Positions 48,158-61,190 of a stretch of 64,000 nucleotides of DNA are shown piece by piece (positions within the stretch are counted from its first letter, which is position 1; the number at the start of each line of letters is the position of its first letter). The position numbers and the translations under genes were made by a program. The notes beneath the pieces were generated by a model. The model searched no databases. It was given only the letters and a program-made list of their open reading frames with translations, and was not told the DNA's origin. Source of the DNA: Moringa oleifera (taxonomy: Eukaryota > Streptophyta > Magnoliopsida > Brassicales > Moringaceae). The stretch spans positions 126,501 through 190,500 of the forward strand of contig JAJFZO010000287.1 of NCBI GenBank assembly GCA_021397835.1, in the 5' to 3' direction.

Positions 48158-50575
48158 GTTTGTTAAGATCTATTCTTTTATTTTGTCAAGTAGTTTGAAT
48201 TTTAAATAAGAATAATATTTTATTTTGAATTTTGAATTTAAAGTTTAAGATATTCACACAAGTACATCTTAAAATTTAGCTGTTTATTTTCTCTAGCAAA
48301 TAAGATCTACAAGCCATTTGCGTGTTACAATCAATTTTAAGCTTCAAGTGTTTTATATTATTTCACTTTTTTTTATTAAAAATTTAATAAAATTATATCA
48401 AAAAGCACAAAAAAGTATAAGAGTAATTATCTTGAAGGTTTGTGAGATTGAAAAAGTTTAAATTTAATTTTAAAATATTTTTTATTTATATTTTAAAAAC
48501 AAAAGTTTATACACAATAAATTTAAGAAATTTATTCATAACAATTGCACTTTCGATGTTTGATGAAGCAAACTATTAGATGTGAGTTGTTAAAATGGAAG
48601 TTTACTTTGATGTAAATGATATGTGGAAGGTTGAACAAATATATGAAGTTTTAGAATTGTCAAACAATTCAATTTTTGCACAAATCAAAAATTAGAATGA
48701 GAGAAAGCGAAGAAAATCAAAAGGGAAAACAACATTATTTTCAGTTATTTTATATATTATATTTATCAGAATAATGACACTGAAAACAACCAAAAAAAGT
48801 TAAGATTTTTCGAAGTAAGAATATGAAGGGAATGAAAAGATCAAAGGCATGCAAGTATTAAATTTGAACCGAGAATTTGAGATGCAAAAGATGAAAAAAT
48901 CAGAAACAATCAAAGAATATTCCAACAAGCTTCTTGGTATAATTAACAAAGTAAGACTTTTTTTGGAACTGATTTTTTTTTATTTTAGAATTGTTCGATT
49001 TTTAAAAATTTTGAGATTACAATTTCATCAAGTATTACTTTAGCAAAGCTATTAAATACACTATAGGCACAAGAACAAAAAAAGTTCATGAGATAAAAAA
49101 GATTTGTGGAAGGTGCTTTTCAAGCTAAATCACATAACAATAATAGTGGTAAAAACAACAAAAATTGGCAAAATAAAAACAAGTTTGGAAGTTCTATAAG
49201 TAATAACAAAAATGGTCAAGTCTTTCCATCTTGTCCCTATTATAAAAGTCATTTGTATACAAAATAAGTATTAATGGAGGTCAGATGCAAGATGTCACAA
49301 GTGTGACCAATTAAAGCACATGAAAAAAGATGCAAATTTTAATAACAACAAAGAGAAGCCAACAATATTGTTAAATAACCTCAAAAAAAATGAACTGTTT
49401 ATAGCATCATACTTTGCTACTAATAACTCCTAAAAAATTGGCTTATAGATAGTGCTTATAGAAACCATATGACTTATGATCAAGAGCTCTTCAAAGAGCT
49501 TGACAAAACTACCATTTCTAAAGTCAGAATTAAAAATAAAGCATATCTTGCAGTAAAATTAAGGGAAAGGAACAATGGCAATCAAATGTCACACAGGTTT
49601 GAAATTAATTTTTGATGTTCTATATGTTTTTGAAATTAGTCAAAAAATTTTAAATGTTAGTCAGCTCTTTAAAAAGGGATATAAGGTGCAATTTGAAGAT
49701 TATCATTGCCTGATTACTGATGTACAAGGCAAATAGATGTTTAAAATCCAGATAAAAGGTAAAAGATTTACCTTGAATATGAAGAAAGAGGAGCAAGCTG
49801 TAATACACAAAGAAAACAACAATGTGGGGTATTTTCATCATAAGGCCTTATTTTTTATGAAGAATAACAATCTTAGGGAAGACTTGCCTAAATTAAAGGA
49901 AGAACTTTTAAAGATACTAGTTTTCAATATGGAAGCCAATCAAACTTCATTTTCAACAAAACAAAGTTTGAAGGGCTAAACAGAAATCGGAGGTAAATCA
50001 CACAGATATTAAATGATCAATAAGAACACAACAAAAGACTTTGTAACAAAGGGCTCTATTTGAATATTGATATAAATCAAAAAGGCAAAATGTTAAAATA
50101 CTTCAAGTTCAAACTCCAAAGAGAAGTACACAGAAAAGAAGAAATACAACCAAATTTACAACAAAGAACAAATTTAGAAATGATGGCATCCAAACAAAGA
50201 TATTTTCAGAGATTACATTTATGAAGAAACAAGTTGACGCATGTAGCAAAAACAATAAGGAGAAGTGTTAGCAATATGTCTTTTTTGCTGTATATCCAAA
50301 GAAGACCTATTCTTGTACTTTATCAAGTATGAATTTTAGATAAGAACAATCATTAGTCTGAATTTAGAATTCAAATTTTAGGATATCTGTATAAATACAA
50401 CCTTATATTTTAGTTGTTTACTTTCTCTTACAAATAATACCTCCATTAATGCAACAAAATAAACCTTCACAAGCTAGTGCAAGCTAGGCTACAATCAATT
50501 CTAAGTTTCAAGTGTTTTATATTATTCTTTTCCTCCTATCAAAAACCTAATAACATCATATTAAAAACCAACATG
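48158..50575 (+). mobile_element. Short decayed copia remnant with LTR-like repeats
   Basis: Two diverged direct repeats flank it. The left (about 48158-48415) and right (about 50266-50575) copies share TACAATCAATTyTAAG, TTCAAGTGTTTTATATTATT and a TCTATTCTT start region. The right copy starts TGTTAG after a purine tract (AATAAGGAGAAG). The interior carries only a gag-like coiled region (48849-48960, 'SETIKEYSNKLLGIINKVR'), a protease start ('LIDSAYRNHMTYD'-like, about 49440-49480) and a pre-integrase block up to 49980. Integrase and RT are missing, so it is deleted or non-autonomous. It begins about 280 bases after the stop codon of the plastid-protein gene and may sit in or just beyond that gene's 3' UTR. 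Confidence 0.72.
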
Positions 50576-53064
50576 AGTAATGGGAAATGGTATAAGCTAT
50601 CTCCATGGGTTACTCTAATGGAGGAAGACAAACTGGTCAAAGGTCTTGAGATTAAATAATGCAAATAAATGTTTGAGAAGAAAAAAAATTATGTTTTCAT
50701 GTCTTATGAGGGTAAGACAATGATCTTATTAACATGAAGCAGTTTGTTTTGCTTTTAGTTTTTATTGTTATAACACATATAGATAGCTTATTGATGAGTA
50801 CAAACCTTACATGTTAAGCTTAGAAAAAGATAACCCAGTTAATGGTTTAGTAAGTTTGTTCACATCATCTCCCATGTCTTCATCTTAATTTGAAAAAGGA
50901 GCCACTCCAACTTTCTTGCCTTTTTAAAACTATTCCCTCTTTAATGGAGGGCCACCTCTAATAACTTTATAACCACTTGAAAAACTGCTAAATAATAATC
51001 ACCCTACAAAGACTTGGTAACCATTTTGATATTATAAAAATTTCTATCTTTTTAATTTTTAAAAAAGAATAAAACGTTTGCTTTTAATTTTTAGAAAGAT
51101 CAATATAATTATTATAATGATTATGGGCTTTCAAATAATTGAATTATTACTTTTTGACTAAGGATCATTTAAATTCAGAAGTTTATCATCTATCTTCAAA
51201 TAAATCTTTAATTTCAAAATGTGTTCAAATAAATTGTGATTGATCGAATTTAATCAATTAAACTTTCTATCTATCAAATTTAAATGGTATTAACTTAATT
51301 TGAGGATTGACTGAGGATAAAATAAGTATTTTTTGAAGCAAACCAACGTCATTTTATATTTGTCATTTTTTTCCTAAATTTTTAACCTTACCTCTTTTCT
51401 TAATTCAAAATAATTTTCTCACAACTATTGTTGGTTGAAACAATTTTTTCACAAATTGAGATTCAAATTCCTTAAGTCTTTATTTTATTTGAAATTTGAG
51501 TTTTAATAAACCACCAGTTTTCACTCATAATTTTATTTCTCTAAAGTTAGATGTTTCTCTGATTTTGATAATATTGTTATTGCTTAATGCAATTTACCCA
51601 TAAATTGAGCTTTAATTACAGTTTACTTCATTCTCTATATCTTCTTTTTCTTTTTACTTAAAATTCGAGTTTCAACAAGCCATGCATCCTCAATTTGAAG
51701 TTTTGACTTGCTAAAATTAGATGTCTTTTTTTCTCTTTCACACTTGTTGGTTGATGTATTTTTTTTCCTTCAAAAAATTAGACTTCAATTTGAATGTATT
51801 GCAATCTTTAAATCTTCCTTTCACTTGAAATAGATGTTTGACAAGAAACAAATCTTGAATTTGAAGTTTTTTCTCTCATATTAAGCTTTCCTCTCTTCGA
51901 AATTAGTTGCATATAAAAAATGTGAATATCATTTAAAATCTTGAATTTTGCTTACCTTAATTTTTAATTTTTAATTTTTTAAAAAAACACTTATTCATTA
52001 ATTTAGATCAAACTAAATTTTATTAAAATTAAAAATATTCAAATTAAAAACATTTTACAATAAATTTTGGCTTAAAATTTTTCATAAACATAAAAAATTA
52101 TTTTAAGTGCAATCATAAAAAGATTTCAAAATCTTGAGTGCTATTTTTTTAAAAAAATTATTCTATCAAAAATTTAAAAAATTCATAAAAATACTTTGTT
52201 AGTAACAAATTATTCAAATTTAATGGGTGAAATAGAAATAAAAATAGAAATTTATTTAATTAATTTTAAGGTATTTAATTAATAAAATTACTATTAATTT
52301 TTCACAATCATTTTTATTAAAGTTCAATTTGTATAAAATTAATAAATAAAAATTTATTTGAAAATGTCTTAAAAGTTAAAATTTAATGGAAGAGAATTCA
52401 AAATTTAGATTTAAAATAATATTTACTTAAAAAAATAATAAAATAATGAAAATGCCCCTTACATTATTGCCCAATTTTAACATCATCTTAAAAAAAAAAG
52501 GTTAATTTGACCATAATCGATCAATCAAAATTTATTTGAGTACATTTTAAAAACACGATTTATTTGAAAAAAGGTAAAACTCAATTTTAAATTACTTTCA
52601 CCTTAATTTTTTTTCTTTTTTAATTAAAAAATAAATTTGTAAAAAATATTCAAATGGATACCATTCACAAAATAAAAAAAAAAAAGTTTGTGGTAAATTG
52701 TTTATGATTCATTGTTATTTATAATATACATACAATATTGCAGACATGGAGGCTTGATTAAGGAATGCAAGCTTCATGATGACAAAAAATGTCAAAAGTT
52801 TTTCCTTTGCATTGATGATTTTTTTAATTCTTGGATTTTCTTTATGATTCATTATTATTTAAAAAAAGCATTTTCTATTTTATCTGAATTAGAGAACGAC
52901 AATATAGATGGAAGAACATTGAAAGCATTAAAAAAAAAAAAAAGGTAAACAGAGAGGAAGGAGATGAAAATAAGAAAAAAAAAAAAAAGTGAAACGAGTT
53001 AATTTGCTTTGTTTAAAACCAAATCCAAAATAAATCCTATGTTCAATTGACCCAAAAAAAAAAG

Positions 53065-53102
<38 letters not shown>

Positions 53103-53722
53103 TGTTCATGAAAAAGAAGCTTTGAATCATTATGACTTGGTTTAAAACCGAACCCAATACATTATTTCATTTTGAGGGCTACCACTAACCATCACCTCAT
53201 AGTTATCCAATATCTTGCTCTATGAAAACATTTGTACAAAATTACTCTTCTACTAATCATATATCCTCCATGTTTACATCCAATCATCCTCCTCCAATAT
53301 ATATATTAAAGTAATGGTTGATTTTTCACCTCAAATGTTTTCGTAGATAATGATTGGCATTTTTCTTTTATACTCTATGATGCTTTCTCACCTAATATCT
53401 ACTACTAAAATATCCATAATCTACCAATATGGTTCCTCTCTCTGTGAACTTTTCTGAAATAAAATTCAAAGAAAGCAACCATTTATTCAAGGAAAAACCA
53501 AACAAAATTACATCAGAAAAGGAGAACAATTGAGAATCCTTCCTATCCAAGAAGAGTTTACAAGTAAAATCACATGACTGAGGAAAGTCAAAGACCAACA
53601 CAAAAAATTGTCATACTTCGGTTGCACTGAGACCAAAAACTTCATAAACCAAATAGACTATATATTTGAGATTTTATATACAAATCATTGCATGCATTTC
53701 CCTTCTTCCCCAACCCGCCGCC

Positions 53723-53723
<1 letters not shown>
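50576..53723. other. AT-rich intergenic DNA without recognised genes
   Basis: Only chance ORFs were found. From about 51,000 to 52,700 the sequence is dominated by A/T runs. A (TA)n tract lies at 53067-53097. Nothing else is supported. Confidence 0.5.
53067..53097. repeat. (TA)n microsatellite
   Basis: About 15 TA units in gene-free DNA. Confidence 0.9.

Positions 53724-53767
<44 letters not shown>
53724..53767. repeat. 44-base poly-C run followed closely by a poly-A run
   Basis: Forty-four consecutive C residues, then ACAAAACAC and about 17 A residues. Pure C runs of this length are rare in plant nuclear DNA. The two apparent ORFs across it translate as poly-Pro or poly-Gly and are artefacts. 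The true length in the genome may differ because such runs are hard to sequence. Confidence 0.97.
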
Positions 53768-53792
53768 ACAAAACACAAAAAAAAAAAAAAAA

Positions 53793-55690
53793 GATGTGGC
53801 ACTCCTCGAATACCTTCTGTTGTGATAAATCAACGATAAGCTCTTGAAAAACCATTGGAGACAATAAATCCACAATATCCATCAACTCGATTTAACACTA
53901 TTTCTTGCACACAAGTTGTTTCACTGGAAATCAATAAATTCTGTACACAAAACCAAACTGCCCATATCACAAAAAACAATAATTAAAGAGAAAAAGAAGA
54001 AAAAGGTAAACAGAATTAAACTAAGTTTAGTGTTACAGTTTTGACAGCAATGGCTAGTGATGCTCTACACCAGATGGAGAGTAAAAGTGTGTGCGTGTGC
54101 AAGAGAGAAAGAAAGAAGGTAAAGGATAAGGGAGGAGGTGGTGCATGACATGGTATCTTTTAAGGTTTCCATGTAATCTTTTTTGCATCCATAAATTATA
54201 ATTCATAGAAAAATTAAATAATAATACATAGAAAAAACAATAAGTCTTTATCTCTATGAATTATAATTCATAGAGCAATTAAGTAGTGATTCATATAGAA
54301 AACAAAATAATGTGTTTCAATTAATTGTCACATTTGTGGACAATGGAAACAAATTCGTAAAATATATTATAGGTGCCACCAGCCATATTTTAAAATAAAT
54401 AACCAATTAATTCCTTTCTCTGCAAATATTATTCAGAATAATTACAATAAATCCTCTTCGATTTGAATTCATAAAAGATAATTTTGTAAAGGATGGATAT
54501 TTTGGGCAAGTAAAAATTCAGTCAACAACGCGCACCATTCCTCCATAATCTTTCTCTACAACTAGAATACGATGTACAAATAATTTTGTAGAAAATGGTC
54601 TCAACCCAATTCGTACGACGAAATTAGCTTCGAATGCTCAAAGTTCATGAATGATCAACATCTTTCTTTATGAATACAAATTTCATAGAAAAAAATTCGT
54701 ACAATAAAATCATTTTTGTTACAGCCGAAATACAAATGAGAGCCATAAAAATTCAGAAAATAAATTGATAAAAAGATGAATATTCATTGAAAAGAGAAGA
54801 TTGAAATGAGACAAACCCCCTAGTAGAGGGAATTGAGTAACTAAAATTGAGTAGTTAAAGTTGAAGGTGGTGTAATTTTTTAACAACCATAAAATTTTGT
54901 GTCTTAAATCAATGGTACTTGGTTCTATCACAACTGGGGTTTCGCTTGGAAAAACCCTCAACATAAAATAAAAGAAAATTCTTTTGAATTATAAAAAAAA
55001 GGAGTGATCACCAATCTTTTTAAATGTGATCGGTGACTGAAATTTTATTTTTTGAGATCTTTTAAGAAAGATGAATATAAAGGAAAGGGTTGCTTTTTTA
55101 TTTTTAGAGAAGACAAGTTTCAGAGTTAGTTACATGCAGGAAAGGGTAAGCTACCTCGTAATGGCCGAGACTGATACCAATTAAAGGCATCTTGTTTTCA
55201 AGGGTTTCAAAATAAAAGGGATTCAATATTTATTCTACATCTAATACATATGCATGTATGTAAGGGGCATTTTGGAAAAATATAAGGACTTCACCATAGT
55301 TACATCCCAACACATTTTTAGAGAAAAAGAAACTTCATCATCGCACAACTTCCAATCCTTAAATTATAGGTATGATATGAATAAAAGCTTTTTGAATTTT
55401 TTTTGAAATTTAAAAGAGATCAGCTAAAATTTCACATTATTGCAAAATTTTGCTTTATTATGAACAGAGTAACCTTCCTTTTCTTTTTCTCATTTTTATC
55501 CCATCTAAGCTAATTTGATTAATCTTGATTAAGCTAAATATTAACTACTACTATATTGAAATGTCAAAGTATAACCAGTAGAGGAAACTAAAAACATAAT
55601 CAGTATAGAAAACTAAAAGCATAATATTCTATACTACTCTTTAATTCTACAATAATATCTGGCAATTTGATTCCAATTTTGTTGGGGAAA
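53793..55690. other. Intergenic DNA without recognised genes
   Basis: Moderately AT-rich, no conserved ORF. The 54,180-54,300 stretch has two inexact copies of an ATAATTCATAGA.AATTAA unit. The left LTR-like repeat of the gypsy remnant begins somewhere after 55,690. Confidence 0.45.
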
Positions 55691-56039
55691 AAAAAATATT
55701 TACAATGGAGTGATAGTCAAAGCCACTTGAGGGATCGACTAGGCAATTTAATAGGTGTCAATCAATGCTGCTTAACAGAGATTACAAAAAGCTGTTCTTC
55801 TTAAGGCACGAACCGACCACAAATGAATTTTATTTGCAAATTGACATCCAACTCAAGGACATGTCGAGAGTTTGAATGCAAAATAAATGCAACAGCTTTC
55901 TCCTAACCTAAGGAATACATGGCTGAAAAATAGGAGGCAACTAAACCACAATAGAAGTGCACTATTTGACAACCATGATCACAACAACCCCAATATTCAA
56001 TTTCCTAAATTTTAGCACTAATCAAAAGACCAGCTGACT

Positions 56040-58577
56040 AACTCCATGTTGATGCCACTAGTTCCACAATTCCCCTACTTTCATGCAACATGTATATTGC
56101 TTGATTTAGTCCAAATATCTTGGATTCCTAATGGGGACCTGACTTGACCTCCTGAGCTATACCCTCACTTCAGTTGCAAGCTTATCAATACCCACCATTA
56201 ACATGAAGCTTGTCCCCAAGGTTCAAGAATTTTTCACGCAATTCCTTAATGTTTTCCCAGGTGGCTTCTTCAACTAGCATATTGTTCCATCCAACTAGAC
56301 TCTTTTCAACAATCTTAGACCCCTTCTTCACCCAACATGTATCAAGGATGGCCTTGGGCTCCATAACTAGCTCCCCATCTTCTTCAATGGGGGAAATTCT
56401 ATTGAGACTTTGGTAGCTTCTCCTATTTTCTTCTTAAGAAGGGAAACATGAAATACAGGGTGGGTGCGGGCTCCTTGGGGAAGTTCAATTTGATAGGCTA
56501 CTTTGCCAATGCGTACCATAATGCACAAGTTTTGATGTGGCCTGCAAAGAACTGATTGCTGCCCATAAGGTTGCAATAAAAGAAAGACATAATCTCCATT
56601 GTGAAATTCAAGGTCTCAACATTTGGAATCTGCCATCTGCTTCATACGGTTATTTGCAACTTGCAAGTGTTCTTTCAGTTGTTGAAGCGCTGCATCACGA
56701 GCTCTTAAGTTGATGTCCACTTCATGTCTTGAACCAGTTCTTTCATCATAGTGTGGAATGGGTGGTGGGGATCAACCATATAATGCCTCAAAAAGGAGTC
56801 ATGCATATGGAACAGTGGTAAGTTGTGTTGTACCAGAATTCAACCCATGGAAGGTATGTAAGTCATTGCTTTGGCTGTCAATGGACAAAACTCCATAAAT
56901 ATTGCTTAATTAACCACCTTGAATTGTCCATCCATTTGTAGATGATACAAAGAGCTCATCTTTAGTTGCGTTCCCGATGGTTTAAAAAATTCTTGCCAAA
57001 ATTGGCTCATGAAAGTAAGGTCTCCATAAAAAATTACAGACCAAGGTAGTCCATGTAATTTGACCACCCCCTTAACAAATCTTTCCGCGACAACTTTGGC
57101 AATATAGGGGTGAGCCAAAGCCACGAAGTGTGTGGCCTTGTAAACAACTAAAATGGAGTTTTTACCTCGTGAAGGAGGAAGGCCATCTATGAAGTCCATA
57201 GAAATATCATCCCACACTCTACAAGGAATGAGTAAAGGTTGCAGGAGCGAGACAGGAGATTGAGTTTCGACTTTTGTTCTCTGACAATCGTCATAAGAAG
57301 CAACATAGTCCTTCACTATCTTGTACATGGAGGGCAAATGAAACTGTTGTGCTATCCTTTTGTATGTGCGCAATACCCCAGAGTGTCCTCCCATTGGTGA
57401 CTTATGGAATTGATATAGAGTTATGGTATAACTCGTGATTGAGAAGGAACGACTACTCACCCTTTATAATAGATTAAACTGTTGCACATTATATAATGTT
57501 TTCCTCCATCAGGTGCTTGTCTCATGATTTGGTTCATATAGAGATTGTCATGTGTCTTTGTTCTGATAGTTTCCCAAAGTTTAGGTTGCAGCATGGCCAG
57601 TGCATTAAAGCTGGGGCTGCCCAATATCCTTGATAAAGCATGTGCTATGCCATTTTCTTTCCCCGGCTTATACATTATCTCATAATCATATCTCATTAAT
57701 TTTGTCACCCCTTTTTACTGCTCGGTTATTGCTACTCTTTGCTCCCAAAAATATCTGAGGCTACATTGGTCAGTTTGTTTGAAAATTTTATGTCCAAACA
57801 GATATGGCCGCCATGTTTGGATAGCATGCATGATTGCCAACATTTCCTTTAAATTGACCACTCACGTTTATTGACCCCAATGCCTTACTTAAGAATGCAA
57901 CCGATCGTCCTTATTGAGATAACATAGCCCCTATACCATCACCTGAGGCATCGACTTCAACTGTAAAAAGTTCACCAAAATCTGGCATGGCCAATGTTGG
58001 TGTTGATGTCATGGTTTGCTAAGGCTTGAAATGCAACACCAACTTCTTTTGACTTCGTAATGGCCCTTCTTCAAAAGATTGGTAAGGGGTCATGCTATAA
58101 TTCCATAATTCTAGACAAATTTTCGGTAATAACTTGTCAAACCTAAAAACCACGCAAATCCAAGACATTAGCAGGGTTGGCCAGTCCACCATGGCTTTGA
58201 TTTTGCCTTGATCAACCAACACTCCTTGAGGTCTGATAATGTCCCATGAATTCCAATTCTTGTACTCCAAAATTACGTTTACTCAATTTAATAAAGAATT
58301 GGTGCTGCTTTAAAATTTCGAAAGGCTTCTTAACATGTTCAAGCTGCATCCTCCAAGTGGGGCTATATATCAAAATATCATCAAAGAAAACAAGGACAAA
58401 TTTTCTAAGAAAACAATTGGGACTAACTCCATGTTGATGCCACTAGTTTTGCAATTCCCTTGCTTTCATGCAACGTGCATATTCCTTGGCTTAGTCCAAA
58501 TATCTTGGATTCCTAATGGGAACCCCGACTTGACCTCCTGAGCTGTACTGTACCACTGCTTTAGTTGCAGGTTTATC
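56040..58577 (-). mobile_element. Ty3/gypsy retrotransposon remnant lacking gag and protease
   Basis: On the minus strand the order is RT 3' part (about 58440-58150), RNase H (57700-57457, 'YDYEIMYKPGKENGIAHALSR'), then integrase (57460-56906), then a chromovirus-like or gypsy integrase tail (56576-56367, 'RTHPVFHVSLLKKK'). Similar sequences flank it: a stretch of about 150 bases starting ACTAACTCCATGTTGATGCC occurs at 56038-56190 and again at 58425-58577 in the same orientation. These are likely LTR fragments. Gag, protease and the RT N-terminal half are missing on the right, so one side was deleted. Numerous frameshifts and stops show it is dead. Confidence 0.78.
56367..58440 (-). pseudogene. 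Decayed gypsy pol (RT-RNase H-integrase)
   Basis: The open integrase part (56906-57460, 184 codons) begins near the zinc-binding region (PMGGHSGVLRTYKRI...DDCQRTK) and carries DFIDGLPPSRGK and HGLPWS. The zinc-binding His residues are present, but the first Cys of the usual CxxC pair is lost (YDDCQRTK). The expected second catalytic Asp region reads FYGDLTF rather than the usual SDRDxxF, so the core is altered. The RT fragment keeps 'KLSKRNFGVQELEFMGH' and 'GVLVDQGKIKAMVDWPT' across a frameshift. Confidence 0.83.
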
Positions 58578-59019
58578 ACAATTAGAGTAATCAACTAAGA
58601 ATTTGAAGTAATCGAATCAATCAGAATGTTCTGTCAAATGGATCATAGAGTAGATTGGTGGGTTGACAACAAATCTTAAGCATTAAACGAGTCGGAGCCA
58701 TTCTTCAACGGCTCTATTTCTGAAAACTCTTTCTTTTTTCTTTTTTCTTCCAACCAGTCGTTGCCAATTCAAACTGTGCACATCTTTTCCCACTCTCTTC
58801 CATATATTCCTTCGTCTTTGACTGGATATTCCCTATCACTCACTCTCCCCACCATTGTTCTGCACATTCTTGGTCAAACCCTTACTGCTCTCTCACAGCA
58901 ATCTATGATCTGAAGTAATTCCCCGAAGTTGATCTCTCTCAACGCCAATACTAATCACTTCTGGTCATCGATAAGCTCTATTTCCCTTTCTCTTCCAGAA
59001 TTTCTTCTTCTTAGGCAAG

Positions 59020-61190
59020 TATGAGCAGTTTCACACCCTATCTCGTCACTGCCAAAGACCTCACAAAGATTAGAGCCAAATACTCCATTCCTAGAACCGT
59101 TAAGCTCGTTGTTCCCCATGAGGGTGATCGGCCATGGATCCAACATCTTGGTGCCATCATCAACTTCTAAGACCGCCTAAAAGGCAGCAAAGGCTTCCTC
59201 TTCACCCTTTCTTCCTCAACATATGTGAATGCTTCCACATTTCCCTTTCCCATTTTCCACCTAATGCATGGTGGTGTCTACTGGCTTTTGTGGCCAAATG
59301 TTTAGAAATCCAGACCTTTTTTATGTGTCTGACCAATTTTGCTAGATTTCGAGTTAAAACCAAATAGATTTGATGTAGTTGTTAGTGAGAAGATCTAGTA
59401 TTTTAGGTCTAGGAAACTAGTCCTGTTTGATAAAGGCTACCTGGTCCTAATAAGGGTTGACACAATACGTTCTTCAGGGCTTCATGGACGTGAACAAACT
59501 GGTTGTGAACACTGGGCTGGTCCCAAAAAAGAAGTACGAGGATAGTTCAGACTTACCCGACCACTTAGTGAGGGTCTACTAGGCAGATCACCACTGTACT
59601 CATGGTATAGAAGTATACTATGCTGAAGATCAAAAAAATCCAAAGCTAGTTCAGGTTCCAAGTTCGCACACCACCCTGAGTCTTCTCAGAATCTACACCT
59701 GCCCAACTATCTGGTTATCGTTAGAACCCTATTTCCCATTGTGTTTAGGATTGGACTAGTGACCCCATTGTGTTTGAAAAATCCGAAGCTAGTTCAGGTT
59801 CCAAGTTCGAACACCACCCTGAGTCTTCTTCAGAATCTACACCTTCTGCCCAACCATGTGGCTATCGTTAGAACCCTGTTTCCCAACTCTGCCTTCAAAT
59901 CCAACTCTGGTACCTATCCCTTTAGCCAAGTCCCCCGACCTCGTCGACCCTTCACATGGTTCTGCATCAAAGTTTCCTTCATTGATAAGTTAGAGCATCT
60001 AGTTTGCTTTCTCTTCTGCATTTGCTCTTTTCTTCATCGGAACCTAACTCTTTTTCTTTGGTGCATGTCTTCCTCAAACGACAACCCAAGGCAAGAAGCA
60101 TCTTCCCATGATAGAGATGTTAGCTGAAAAGACTCCTATCTCCACTCTAAGTGGAAAGCCAAGCCCTTAGAGGGTCCAATCAAAATGCTAGATGAGATTA
60201 GCCCTCAGTTGAAGATTCCCACCACGAGTTTAAAAAGACCTGCCCTGCCTTGTTCTAATGAAAGGCAAGGTAAGAAAGGTAAGAACTTTGTCTCCTTCGT
60301 CTAGCTTCTTAGCATCCCATCAGTTGCCAAGAGATGCTGCTCCGACTCTGTAAACTACAAAGGGTGACTGACTCATCCACTAAGGGGATCTAAAAACTTT
60401 TGGAAGCATAACCAATCCCTCACAAGCATGAGAGTTCATGAGGAGGGCTATCCTTCCGCCAACTACAAGAAGGGCTTGACTTTTGGGCTCATGACGAGCT
60501 TGTCCGAGGTTTATTTTCCATCTCCTTTTCCTCCATGATTTCCTTTGGAAACTCTTTAAACAATCCTTTCCAATCACTATTTCCTATTATACAGGCTGGT
60601 CAAAGGGCGCCTTTGGTCCTAAAAAGTTATGAATCCAACAACAATACCTTTGATTAAATCTTTCAAAAGGCTGAAGCCATCAAGGCTGCTACTGAGTAAG
60701 GGTGCTCTTATGAAGGCCAAAAATGAAAATCTAAAGAAGCCATTGGCTCAGAGAGAGCAAGATACTTCAACACGTGCAGAGACCCAAAAAGTTAAGTCTG
60801 AAGCAAATCAGCAGCTAAAATCAACCAAACAGACTTGGCAAAAGGAGTTGGAGGCAGCCAAGGAAGAAACAGTCCAAACTTTCAGCAAGAATGAAGTATT
60901 TGAGAAGATAGAGGCCACAGAGTGTGTCGAAATATATTGGCAGATCCAGGAGAAAATGAAGAATGAGATCCAAGCGAAAAACCCGACCCTGGATCTCCAG
61001 TTTGTACAAGTTGCACCTCTAGGCAGCCCTGCTCCTTCAACAGTCATCCCCTCTTCTGCTACCATACCAGAGCTCATGGTCGATCCCTCCATCTCCCAGA
61101 TCATGAAATGCATATTGCCGAATCTCCCAATCCAGAAAGGGAATGGAAGGACCATCTCAATGAATGTATTTCACTTTTCTTTTCTTTTTT
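59020..61190 (+). pseudogene. Decayed 'putative gypsy-type transposon' (PF04195-like) ORF with coiled-coil tail
   Basis: The start reads 'MSSFTPYLVTAKDLTKIRAK' then 'YSIPRTVKLVVPHEGDRPW' (59021-59145), matching the head of a family of large plant proteins annotated as putative gypsy-type transposon. Later blocks include 'KKYEDSSDLPDHLVRVY' (about 59530-59580), 'MSSSNDNPRQEASSHDRDVS' (60067-60127) and an open Lys/Glu-rich coiled coil (60629-61200, 192 codons, 'EAAKEETVQTFSKNE...ECVEIYWQIQEKMKNE'). Stops, frame changes and a tandem duplication at 59634-59885 break the frame. The family assignment was made from memory of its motifs, not by search. Confidence 0.55.
59634..59885. repeat. Two-copy duplication of about 105 bases inside the PF04195-like pseudogene
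   Basis: Copies 59634-59738 and 59777-59885 share AAAAATCCrAAGCTAGTTCA, GGTTCCAAGTTCGnACACCA, CCCTGAGTCTTCT and TATCGTTAGAACCCT. The second has small insertions. The duplicate is recent enough to align easily and disrupts the coding frame. Confidence 0.9.

Noticed and set aside
53608..53885. ORFs rich in proline or glycine across the C run
   Set aside because: They exist only because a homopolymer keeps all frames open.
54719..54964. 81-codon minus-strand ORF
   Set aside because: Hydrophobic chance ORF in AT-rich DNA; no family similarity.
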